DNA from: Corynebacterium sp. ACRPO
Lineage (GTDB): Bacteria; Actinomycetota; Actinomycetes; Mycobacteriales; Mycobacteriaceae
Assembly: GCF_022347205.1 (NCBI RefSeq)
Contig: NZ_JAKRNE010000018.1
Coordinates: 1-39,261 of the forward strand
DNA: 39,261 nucleotides
Reading direction: 5' to 3'
Shown here piece by piece: positions 7,701 to 14,506 of this stretch. Position 1 is the stretch's first letter. Every line of letters starts with the position of its first letter. The notes beneath the pieces were generated by a model. That model was not told the DNA's origin. It was given only the letters and a program-made list of their open reading frames with translations, and did no database searches. Made by a program: the position numbers and the translations under genes.

Positions 7701-9534
7701 GCGCGTGCGCATTGGCGGGCGCGAGCACCTAGCCCAGGCCCAGGACGCACCCCTGCTTCGCGACGCCCTCGGCATCCCCATTCCTCCCGGCATCCCCGCC
7801 CAGGTGGCCACCATTTCCGATGCCTTACCGCAGCTGGTCTCGCGCTGGGCGCGCACCCGCGGACCGTTTGTGCTGCGTGATCTCACCGAAGCCTTCGGCA
7901 TATCTGTTTCCGCCGCGCACACCGTCCTTGGCGCGCTCGATGGGGTAGTAGAAGGCCGCTACCGCCAGGGAGTGGAGGAGCAAGAGTACTGCGCCGCCGC
8001 GGTGCTGAAGACGATTCGCTCGCGCTCGCTCGCCGCAGCTAGGGCTGCCACCGAGCCGGTCTCAGGCGCTACCTTCGCCCGCTTCTTGCCGGAGTGGCAT
8101 AGCATCGCCCCGGCCGGCAAGCGCCCCGCGCTGCGCGGGGCGGATGGCGTCTTTTCCGTCATCGAGCAACTCGCCGGGGTGCGCCTGCCCGCCTCCGCGT
8201 GGGAATCGCTCATCCTGCCCGCCCGCGTGGGCGATTATTCTCCGACCATGCTCGATGAACTTACCTCCAATGGCGAGGTGCTCATTGTGGGCGCCGGCAA
8301 GGCCGGTGCGGCCGACCCCTGGATCATGCTGCTGCCCTCGGACTATGCCGCCCAGCTCGCCCCGGAAACCGATGCCGAGGGGGTCAGCATGCTGCAGCGC
8401 GCCATCCTCGATGTCCTCGGCCGCGGCGGTGGCTTCCTCTTTGCCGATATCGCCGCCGAGGCCCCCGGCACCACCGAGGAAACCCGCGAGGCCCTCTGGG
8501 GGTTAGTGGAGATGGGCTTGGTAAGCCCCGATTCCTTTGCGCCTATTCGCACCCGGCTGTCATCCGGTGGCTCGCGCTCAGGCCGCACCGCGCACCGCTC
8601 GAAGCGCCGGCCAACCCGCTCCCGCCTGCGCATGGGGCGCACCTCCTTCGCCCAAGCGCAGAACGCCGCGGGCGCGGGGACCCCGCCCGATGTCATGGGC
8701 CGGTGGTCGCTTGCGGTCCCTGCCGCCACCGATGCCACCTCCCGGTCCGTCGCCCACGGCGAGGCCTGGCTCGATCGCTACGGCGTGCTCACCCGCGGCT
8801 CCGTCGTGGCCGAGGATGTGCTCGGCGGTTTCGCGCTGGCCTATAAGGTGCTCTCCGGCTTCGAGGAATCCGGCAAAGCCATGCGCGGCTACGTCATCGA
8901 CGGCCTCGGCGCCGCCCAATTTTCCACGCCCGCCATTATCGACCGCCTGCGTGGCTTGGCCGATTCCCCGGATGTGACCGGCTGGCCCTCTGGCACCACC
9001 GAGCCCGAGACTTATGTCCTCGCCGCCTGCGATCCGGCCAACCCATACGGTGCGGCTCTGCCCTGGCCGCAGCGCGACGACGCCGACGGCAAGGCCACCG
9101 GCGGCCCCACCCGTTCGGCCGGTGCGCTGGTGGTGCTTATCGACGGCTTATCCATCGCCCACCTCACCCGCGGCGGCAAAACCCTCACCACCTTTATCGA
9201 ATCGCTGCCCGACGGCATCGATGCCGCCGAGGTCTATCCCCGCTTAGTTTCCGCGCTCACGGACATGGTGGCGAGGGGAGTGTTGTCCCCATTGGTCGTC
9301 GAAAAATGCAATGGCAGCCCCATCCATAAAACCGATGTGGCGGCTCACCTGCGCGACGCCGGCGCCGGTATTACGCCGAAGGGCGTGCGCATCTCCGCTC
9401 GCGCCGCCGCTCCGCGTACCCCGCGCGCAGGCCGCCGGGCCTCCGAGGCCATCGAAGAGCTCAGCTTTGATGATCCGCCGCCCGCTACGCGCAATAATGG
9501 TGGCTTCCGCCCGCGCGGCGGGTACCGCCGCTAA
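4735..9534 (+). CDS. lhr: Lhr-type ATP-dependent 3'-5' DNA helicase
   Basis: A 1599-residue superfamily 2 helicase, the expected giant size of actinobacterial Lhr. Motif I is APTGSGKT (residues 45-52), motif II DEIH (178-181), motif III SAT (212-214) and motif VI QRVGRAGH (425-432). These precede the Lhr winged-helix core and a long C-terminal domain. A basic Arg/Ser-rich linker lies near residues 1275-1305 and the tail is Arg-rich. In mycobacteria Lhr translocates 3'-5' on single-stranded DNA, unwinds RNA:DNA hybrids and is linked to mitomycin and crosslink resistance. The next gene encodes a DNA glycosylase, consistent with a repair role. ATG 4735 was chosen over GTG 4729 because of the -10 box spacing. 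Confidence 0.95.
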   Translation: MPENILDRFRPQVAQWFKDVFAAPTAVQAQAWEKISRGEHALVVAPTGSGKTLAAFLWALNNLVEREGQLALPVGSGTTGSAAGVKVLYISPLKALGVDVENNLRAPLTGIARTAENLGLDVPDISVGVRSGDTPSAERARQVRKPPDILITTPESAYLMLTSKAAGILKTVDTVIIDEIHALAGTKRGVHLALTLERLQQVAGDFQRIGLSATVRPLSAVSNFLGGNRPVEIVAPAAEKKWQLDVHVPVEDMSDLPTPEQGSTIGEMTVDDAIGISAPSVDESALPTAKSIWPYIEDDLYAEIMAHRSTLVFVNSRRTAERLTSRLNELYAHEHDPESLSPETRRDPAQLMKQVDVAGKAPAVIARAHHGSVSKDERAMTETMLKEGTLKAVVATSSLELGIDMGAVELVVQVESPPSVASGLQRVGRAGHFVGAVSHGSFYPKHRADLVQSTLTVARMRAGLIEEMHTPRNPLDVLAQQTVAAVAAAGDDGLDADEWYEMVRRAWPYRDLAREVYDSVLDLVSGVYPSTDFAELKPRVVYDRVTGVMTARPGAQRVAVTSGGTIPDRGMFGVFLYTGAGEGSGGAPRRVGELDEEMVYESRVGDVFTLGATSWRIEDITRDQVLVTPAPGHTGRLPFWNGDGAGRPYELGKALGEYRREVFSSPETIADADDNARSNIVAYLQEQNEATGVIPDEKTLVLERFRDELGDWRVVLHTPFGRPVNSAWALAVGARVGERTGMDPQAVAGDDGIVLRLPEAESEPDGAIFAFDADEIADIVAEQVGNSALFASRFRECAARALLLPRRNPGKRAPLWQQRQRAEQLLDVARKYPSFPIILETVRECVQDVYDVPALTEVMRELGHRRIRIAEVTTEQPSPFASSLLFNYTGAFMYEGDSPLAEKRAAALALDPALLAKLLGTVELRELLDPEIIAEVHAQLQRTDASRRARTTEEVADVLRVLGPIPVDELGEHTDVPVSALDQLGTRIMRVRIGGREHLAQAQDAPLLRDALGIPIPPGIPAQVATISDALPQLVSRWARTRGPFVLRDLTEAFGISVSAAHTVLGALDGVVEGRYRQGVEEQEYCAAAVLKTIRSRSLAAARAATEPVSGATFARFLPEWHSIAPAGKRPALRGADGVFSVIEQLAGVRLPASAWESLILPARVGDYSPTMLDELTSNGEVLIVGAGKAGAADPWIMLLPSDYAAQLAPETDAEGVSMLQRAILDVLGRGGGFLFADIAAEAPGTTEETREALWGLVEMGLVSPDSFAPIRTRLSSGGSRSGRTAHRSKRRPTRSRLRMGRTSFAQAQNAAGAGTPPDVMGRWSLAVPAATDATSRSVAHGEAWLDRYGVLTRGSVVAEDVLGGFALAYKVLSGFEESGKAMRGYVIDGLGAAQFSTPAIIDRLRGLADSPDVTGWPSGTTEPETYVLAACDPANPYGAALPWPQRDDADGKATGGPTRSAGALVVLIDGLSIAHLTRGGKTLTTFIESLPDGIDAAEVYPRLVSALTDMVARGVLSPLVVEKCNGSPIHKTDVAAHLRDAGAGITPKGVRISARAAAPRTPRAGRRASEAIEELSFDDPPPATRNNGGFRPRGGYRR

Positions 9535-9552
9535 AGATCCACAGGAGGTGTT

Positions 9553-10371
9553 ATGCCCGAAGGCGATTCCGTCCTGCAGCTATCCAACCGACTGCAGTTT
9601 ATGGCCGGCCGCGAGGTCACCGGCTGCTCCGTGCGCGTGCCGCGCTACGCCACCGTTCACCTCGAGGGCATGGTGTGCGAGCGCGTCTGGCCCTACGGCA
9701 AGCACCTGTTTATGCAATTCGATCAGACCATCGTGCACACCCACCTCAAGATGGAGGGCACCTGGGCCATCCACTACGCAGGCGATCGCTGGCGCAAGCC
9801 CGGCCACACCGCCCGCATTGTGCTGCAGCTGGCCAATTCCCCGCGCGATATCGAGGTCGTCGGCCACCAGCTAGGCTTCGTGGATATCTATTCCGCCGAC
9901 CACTACCACCAGCGCATCGCGCACCTCGGTCCCGATATCCTCGACCCCGACTGGGATCGCGAGGAGGCCCTGCGCCGGCTTAGCTCCCGGCCGCAGCGCG
10001 CCATTGGTGCGGCGCTGCTCGATCAGAAGGTAGTCGCGGGCATCGGCAATGAATACCGCGCCGAGGCCTGTTTCTTGGCTGGCGTGCATCCCGCCACGCC
10101 GGTGGCCGAGGTCGATACCGCCCGCATCCTCGATATTTCCCGGCGCATCATGTGGGCCAACCGAACCTCCCCGGTGCGCGTGACCACCGGTGTGCGCCGC
10201 GCCGGGGAGACCACCTATGTCTTCGGGCGCAATCGAAAGCGCTGCCGCCGCTGCGGCACGTTCATTACCAAGGGCGCGCTCGGCGGTGTGGACTTGGGCG
10301 GCGACGAAGGCGAACTCGAGCGCATCATCTGGTGGTGCCCGCACTGCCAGCCGTTTCACCCCTCGGCGTAG
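9553..10371 (+). CDS. nei2: Nei2-type endonuclease VIII (Fpg/Nei DNA glycosylase)
   Basis: A 272-residue base-excision repair enzyme. It begins MPEGD, giving the catalytic N-terminal proline P2 and E3 after Met removal, and has the helix-two-turn-helix segment around GIGNEYRAEACF. It ends with a zinc finger with cysteines C231, C234, C262 and C265. Such enzymes excise oxidised pyrimidines and cut the abasic site by beta/delta elimination. Start ATG 9553 has a strong AGGAGG seven bases upstream, 18 bases after the lhr stop, so the two genes are very likely co-transcribed. The lhr-nei2 pair is also found in mycobacteria. Confidence 0.94.
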   Translation: MPEGDSVLQLSNRLQFMAGREVTGCSVRVPRYATVHLEGMVCERVWPYGKHLFMQFDQTIVHTHLKMEGTWAIHYAGDRWRKPGHTARIVLQLANSPRDIEVVGHQLGFVDIYSADHYHQRIAHLGPDILDPDWDREEALRRLSSRPQRAIGAALLDQKVVAGIGNEYRAEACFLAGVHPATPVAEVDTARILDISRRIMWANRTSPVRVTTGVRRAGETTYVFGRNRKRCRRCGTFITKGALGGVDLGGDEGELERIIWWCPHCQPFHPSA

Positions 10372-10389
10372 CCCGCTAAGGTGGGGGCT

Positions 10390-10803
10390 ATGCGTACCCT
10401 TCTCAATATCATTTGGTTCATCACCGGCGGGTTCCTTCTCGCCCTGGCCTACTTCATCTTCGGCATTATCGCCTGCATCTTTATCGTCACTATTCCAGCG
10501 GGCGTGGCGTCGTTCCGCATGGCTAATTTCGCCCTATGGCCATTCGGCCGCTCGGTAGTGCAGCCGGTAAAGGGCAGTGGCTCCATGTCCACCTTCTCCA
10601 ACATCGTCTGGTTCGTGGTCGCCGGCCTATGGCTGGCCATTGGTCACGTCACCACCGCGGCGGCACAGGTAGTGACCATCGTGGGCATCCCGGCCGCCCT
10701 GGCCAACCTGAAGATGATCCCGGTGACCTGCTTCCCCTTCGGCCGCAAGATTGTGGACTCTGACCACATCCCCTTCGGCTGGGAGCCGATGGTTAAGCTC
10801 TAA
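10390..10803 (+). CDS. YccF-domain inner membrane protein
   Basis: A 137-residue membrane protein built from two related halves. Each opens with a hydrophobic NIIWF / NIVWFVVAGLWLA segment and continues through a second hydrophobic stretch to the motif WPFGR / FPFGRK, the hallmark of the YccF (DUF307) domain. The molecular function of the family is not known to me; it lies in the cytoplasmic membrane. ATG 10390 is chosen because a TAAGGT -10-like box (10377-10382) ends seven bases upstream, indicating a leaderless transcript initiated just after the nei2 stop; GTG 10381 is the alternative. Confidence 0.85.
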   Translation: MRTLLNIIWFITGGFLLALAYFIFGIIACIFIVTIPAGVASFRMANFALWPFGRSVVQPVKGSGSMSTFSNIVWFVVAGLWLAIGHVTTAAAQVVTIVGIPAALANLKMIPVTCFPFGRKIVDSDHIPFGWEPMVKL

Positions 10804-10818
10804 ACCGCATTCCACTGA

Positions 10819-10877
10819 CAAAACAAGCACGTTTCGCCCAATTTCGCCTTGATTTTGGGCAGAACGTGCTTGTTTTG
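10819..10877. repeat. Long hairpin between convergent yccF and pgi
   Basis: CAAAACAAGCACGTT (10819-10833) is perfectly mirrored by AACGTGCTTGTTTTG (10863-10877). After a two-base mismatch the stem continues GCCCAA (10836-10841) with TTGGGC (10855-10860), giving 23-base arms around a 13-base loop. The right arm contains TTGTTTTG, so it could terminate yccF transcription, but the arms are unusually long for a simple terminator. A dispersed palindromic element is the alternative. Confidence 0.7.
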
Positions 10878-10907
10878 CATCGCGGGGGCCGAAAGAGGCC
10901 ATAAAGC

Positions 10908-10955
10908 AGCCGCGTTATCCGCTCCGCCGAGTGGTTGGGAGGGGATAACGCGGCT
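10908..10955. terminator. Hairpin after pgi
   Basis: AGCCGCGTTATCC (10908-10920) and GGATAACGCGGCT (10943-10955) are a perfect 13-bp inverted repeat with a 22-base loop, starting 13 bases beyond the pgi stop. It is probably the pgi terminator, although no clean U-run follows on the minus strand and the loop is long. Confidence 0.5.
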
Positions 10956-10967
10956 CAAAGTGGGCCT

Positions 10968-12605
10968 TTAGCGGTTGGAGCGATACCAACCGATGAGCTC
11001 ATCGGTGGATTGGTCGCCGGAGTTGGCAGCCTCAGCGCCGGAGACGGCCGGAGCTAGGTCATTAGCCTGCTGCTTGCCCAGCTCCACGCCCCACTGGTCA
11101 AAGGAGTTGATATCCCAGATAATGCCCTGGGTGAACACGATGTGCTCGTAGAGGGCGATGAGCGCGCCGAGCACGGCGGGGGTCAGCTCCTCAGCCAGGA
11201 TGGTGGTGGTCGGGCGGTTTCCCGGCATGACCTTGTGCGGCACGATGGCCTCGTCTACGCCTTCGGCCGCGATTTCTTCTGCGGTCTTGCCAAAGGCCAG
11301 CACCTTGGTCTGGGCAAAGAAGTTGCCCATGAGCAGATCATGCATGGAACCAGAGCCATCGGCGGTGGGGAAGTCCTGCTTCGGGCGGGCGAACCCGATG
11401 AAGTCCGCCGGGATGAGGCGCGTGCCCTGGTGCATGAGCTGGAAGAAGGCGTGCTGGCCATTGGTACCCGGCTCGCCCCAGTAGATTTCCCCGGTGGACG
11501 GGGCGGCAACCGCGGTGCCATCGCGGCGCACGGACTTGCCGTTGGATTCCATGGTCAGCTGCTGCAGGTAGGCCGGGAAGCGGCCGAGGTCCTGGGAGTA
11601 GGGCAACACGGCGTGGGTTTGGGCCCCGAAGAAGTTGGTGTACCAGACACCGAGGAGGCCCATGAGCGCCGGGACATTTTCTTCCAGTGGGGTGGTGCGG
11701 AAGTGCTCGTCCATGGCGTGGAAGCCCTCGAGGAAGCGCATGAAGTCCATCGGGCCGATGGTGCACATGAGGGAGAGGCCAATGGCGCAATCTACGGAGT
11801 AGCGGCCGCCGACCCAGTTCCAGAACGGGAACATGTTCTCGGTATCGATGCCGAACTCGGCTACCTTCTCCGCATTGGTGGATACGGCGACGAAGTGCTT
11901 GGCCACGGCGGATTCATCACCATCGAATTGCTCGATGAGCCAGCGGCGCGCAGCGTGCGCATTGGTCAGCGTCTCCTGGGTGGTAAAGGTCTTGGAGGCG
12001 ATGATAAACAGGGTGGATTCTGCATCGAGGCCATCGAGCGTGGCGGCCATATCGGCCGGGTCCACGTTGGAGACGAACTCGGCGGAGATGCCAGCGACCT
12101 CGTAGGAACGCAGCGCCTTGGCCGCCATGGCCGGACCAAGGTCAGAGCCGCCGATGCCGATGTTGACCACCTTTTTGATGGTGTGGCCGGTGTGCCCGAG
12201 CCACGAGCCGGAGCGCAGCGCGGTGGCGAAATCGCGCATGCGGCCCAAGACCTCGTGGACATCGGCGGCGACGTCCTGGCCGTCAACGCTCAAGTCATCT
12301 TCGGCAGGGATGCGCAGTGCGGTGTGCAGCACGGCGCGGTCCTCGGTGTTATTGATGTGCTCGCCGGCGAACATGGCATCGCGGCGGGCCTCAAGATCGG
12401 CGGCCTTGGCTACCTCAACCAGCTGCTTGACGATGTCCCCGTCGATCAGGTTCTTCGACAGATCGACGTGCAGCCCGGCGGCGTCGAAGGCGAAGTTGCG
12501 GGCGCGGTCTGCATCGGCGGCAAAAAGCTCGCGGAGGTTGAGGTCCTTCTTCTCCTCATATACCTTCGCGAGCTCGCTCCACTGGGCAGATGCGGTGATA
12601 TCCAT
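10968..12605 (-). CDS. pgi: Glucose-6-phosphate isomerase
   Basis: A 545-residue cytoplasmic enzyme interconverting glucose-6-phosphate and fructose-6-phosphate. Family signatures are the phosphate-binding [10 protein letters not shown], the first PGI signature around [12 protein letters not shown], the [13 protein letters not shown] segment with the region of the active-site Glu and His, and the C-terminal [13 protein letters not shown] with the catalytic lysine. Length matches E. coli Pgi (549). ATG 12605 is preceded by AGAAAGG nine bases upstream; the upstream in-frame TTG at 12626 is less likely. It is transcribed toward the two hairpins that separate it from yccF. Confidence 0.97.
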   Translation of the reverse strand: MDITASAQWSELAKVYEEKKDLNLRELFAADADRARNFAFDAAGLHVDLSKNLIDGDIVKQLVEVAKAADLEARRDAMFAGEHINNTEDRAVLHTALRIPAEDDLSVDGQDVAADVHEVLGRMRDFATALRSGSWLGHTGHTIKKVVNIGIGGSDLGPAMAAKALRSYEVAGISAEFVSNVDPADMAATLDGLDAESTLFIIASKTFTTQETLTNAHAARRWLIEQFDGDESAVAKHFVAVSTNAEKVAEFGIDTENMFPFWNWVGGRYSVDCAIGLSLMCTIGPMDFMRFLEGFHAMDEHFRTTPLEENVPALMGLLGVWYTNFFGAQTHAVLPYSQDLGRFPAYLQQLTMESNGKSVRRDGTAVAAPSTGEIYWGEPGTNGQHAFFQLMHQGTRLIPADFIGFARPKQDFPTADGSGSMHDLLMGNFFAQTKVLAFGKTAEEIAAEGVDEAIVPHKVMPGNRPTTTILAEELTPAVLGALIALYEHIVFTQGIIWDINSFDQWGVELGKQQANDLAPAVSGAEAANSGDQSTDELIGWYRSNR

Positions 12606-12691
12606 GGTGGTAGGCCTTTCTGGCAACTAGCGCATTGGCAACATGTACCCCTCCCACCGTAGTCCAGAAAACGCCACCGCGTCGGGGCCTT

Positions 12692-14038
12692 TTAGAGGAT
12701 GAGTGCGCCTACCCAACCGGCGATAAGCAGCGGGATGTTGAAGTGGATGAAGGTCGGGATGACCGAGTCGCGGATGTGGTCGTGCTGTCCGTCCGCGCCG
12801 AGACCCGCGGTAGGGCCGAGGGTGGAATCGGAGGCGGGAGAGCCGGCGTCGCCAAGCGCGCCTGCAGTGCCAATAAGCGCCACGGTGGCCGCGGGGCTAA
12901 AGCCCAACGACATGCACAGCGGCACATAGATAACGGAGATGATGGGCAAGGTGGAAAAGGAAGAGCCGATGCCCATGGTGACCACCAGGCCCACCACCAG
13001 CATCGCGCCGGCGGAAAGGACCTTATTGGTGCCAAAGAGGTTGGCGGTGGCATCCACCAGCGGGCCGACCTCATTGGTCGCCGTCATGACCGAGGCGAAC
13101 CCCTGGGCGGTGATCATGATGAAGCCGATGAGCGCCATCATCTTCATGCCATTGGTAAAGACATCGTCCGCGTGCTTCCAATCCACCGCGCCGGTAAGCA
13201 GCAAAATTCCCAAGCCAGTCAGCGCGCCGACCATGAGGCCATCGGATTCGAAGTCGAGCGCCTGCATGACAATCTGCACCGCAAAGGTGGCAATGATGGC
13301 CACGACGGAAACCCACACCTTATAGGCAGAGGGGGTCTCTTGATGCTCCTCAGCCGCGATGGGCAGGTTTTCATAGTCGCGCGGTTTGCGGTAGCTAATG
13401 AAGATGGCGATGAGTAGGCCGGCGAGCATACCGAGCGCCGGCACGCCCATAACCTGCATGATATTGATATCGGAGGTATCAAGCCCCGCCTGCTGGATAT
13501 TAAAGAGCAGGATGTCATTTAAGTAGATGGAGCCAAAGCCCACCGGGATGAACATGTAGGTGGTGATAAGGCCGAAGGTCAGGCAGGTGGTAATGAGCCG
13601 GCGGTCCAGGCGCAGCTTATTCATCACCGTAAGTAGCGGCGGGATGATGAGCGGGATGAAGGCAATGTGGACCGGGATGAGGTTCTGGCTCATCACGGAC
13701 ATGGCGATGAGCCCGAGGATGAGCATCCACTTGGTGGCCAGGGCGGTCTTGGGGTCTGCTTCGCCGCTGCCGCCGAGCTTGCGGATGAGGAAATTAGCTA
13801 GGACCTGTGGCAGCCCGGCCGAGGCCACGCCCATGGCAAAAGCGCCCAAGAGGGCATAGCTGAGGGCAATCTTGGCGCCGCCGCCCAAGCCGTCTTGGAA
13901 GGCGACCATGGTGGCATCAAGCCCCATGCCCGACAGGAGCCCGCCGACGATGGCTCCTAGGAAGAGCGCTACCACCACATGCACGCGCAGGAGGGCGAGC
14001 ACGAGCATGACTATGACGGCGACGAGAACTGCATTCAT
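12692..14038 (-). CDS. Na+/H+ antiporter-family (NhaC/YuiF-like) membrane transporter
   Basis: A 448-residue polytopic carrier with about eleven hydrophobic segments, opening with a long helix at residues 2-20. It shows family-typical stretches such as GGGAKIALSYALLGAFA near residue 52 and TAGALGDAGSPASDSTLGPTAG near the C-terminus, rich in small and polar residues inside a membrane region. Proteins of this type are annotated as Na+/H+ antiporters; a YuiF relative has been linked to histidine transport, so the substrate is open. It lies on the same strand as chorismate mutase (upstream) and pgi (downstream), with 47- and 86-base gaps, so operon membership is uncertain. Confidence 0.85.
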   Translation of the reverse strand: MNAVLVAVIVMLVLALLRVHVVVALFLGAIVGGLLSGMGLDATMVAFQDGLGGGAKIALSYALLGAFAMGVASAGLPQVLANFLIRKLGGSGEADPKTALATKWMLILGLIAMSVMSQNLIPVHIAFIPLIIPPLLTVMNKLRLDRRLITTCLTFGLITTYMFIPVGFGSIYLNDILLFNIQQAGLDTSDINIMQVMGVPALGMLAGLLIAIFISYRKPRDYENLPIAAEEHQETPSAYKVWVSVVAIIATFAVQIVMQALDFESDGLMVGALTGLGILLLTGAVDWKHADDVFTNGMKMMALIGFIMITAQGFASVMTATNEVGPLVDATANLFGTNKVLSAGAMLVVGLVVTMGIGSSFSTLPIISVIYVPLCMSLGFSPAATVALIGTAGALGDAGSPASDSTLGPTAGLGADGQHDHIRDSVIPTFIHFNIPLLIAGWVGALIL

Positions 14039-14085
14039 GCTAATTCAGGGTACTGCATAGTATCGGCTGGGTCGTAATAATTCGG

Positions 14086-14409
14086 CTAACCCAGGCGGCC
14101 GCGGCCCATCCGCAGTAGCGCCGAGGCGATGGTGGGGCCTTCTTCCCCAAGTTCATCGCGGAACTGATTCAAAATGGCGATCTCGCGGGTGTGGACCAGG
14201 CGGGTACCGCCGGAGTTCATGCGGGTGCGGCCAATGGCCTGGGAGACTTCCGTGCGGCGTTTGGCAGCATCCAAGATGATGCGGTCCATGCGGTTGATTT
14301 CTTCGCGATACTGTTGGATCTCCGCATCAGAAAGGGGATCATCCGTTCCCGAAGGGGTGCGGATGTCCAAGCCGTTATCGACGATGTCTTTGTTTTCTTC
14401 TGCGGTCAT
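14086..14409 (-). CDS. Chorismate mutase (AroQ class)
   Basis: A 107-residue all-helical protein. The AroQ-type pattern is clear: EINRMDRIILDAAKRRTEVSQAIGRTR, with the catalytic-site arginine and lysine positions on the first long helix, and a second helix carrying HTREIAILNQFRDELGEEG. It would convert chorismate to prephenate for Phe/Tyr synthesis; actinobacterial monofunctional versions usually act in complex with DAHP synthase. ATG 14409 is the natural start; the open frame continues upstream to 14739 but runs into pcrA and carries no family sequence. No Shine-Dalgarno is visible, so a leaderless or very short leader is likely. Confidence 0.93.
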   Translation of the reverse strand: MTAEENKDIVDNGLDIRTPSGTDDPLSDAEIQQYREEINRMDRIILDAAKRRTEVSQAIGRTRMNSGGTRLVHTREIAILNQFRDELGEEGPTIASALLRMGRGRLG

Positions 14410-14506
14410 AAGACCATATTGTGCCACCCGCCCGCGCAAAAGGAAATAGCAGCTCGCACGGCGGAAACGGGGCGTGTCCGGTGGGGCTAGTAGGTTGGAA
14501 GGCATT

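Noticed and set aside
11142..12662. 506-codon plus-strand open frame opposite pgi
   Set aside because: It lies entirely over the well-supported pgi gene and its composition is that of a reversed reading of it.
14487..14498. CTAGTAGGTTGG shared with 31307-31318 as a common regulatory motif
   Set aside because: Twelve-base matches are expected by chance in 39 kb, and the two sites sit at different distances from their genes.
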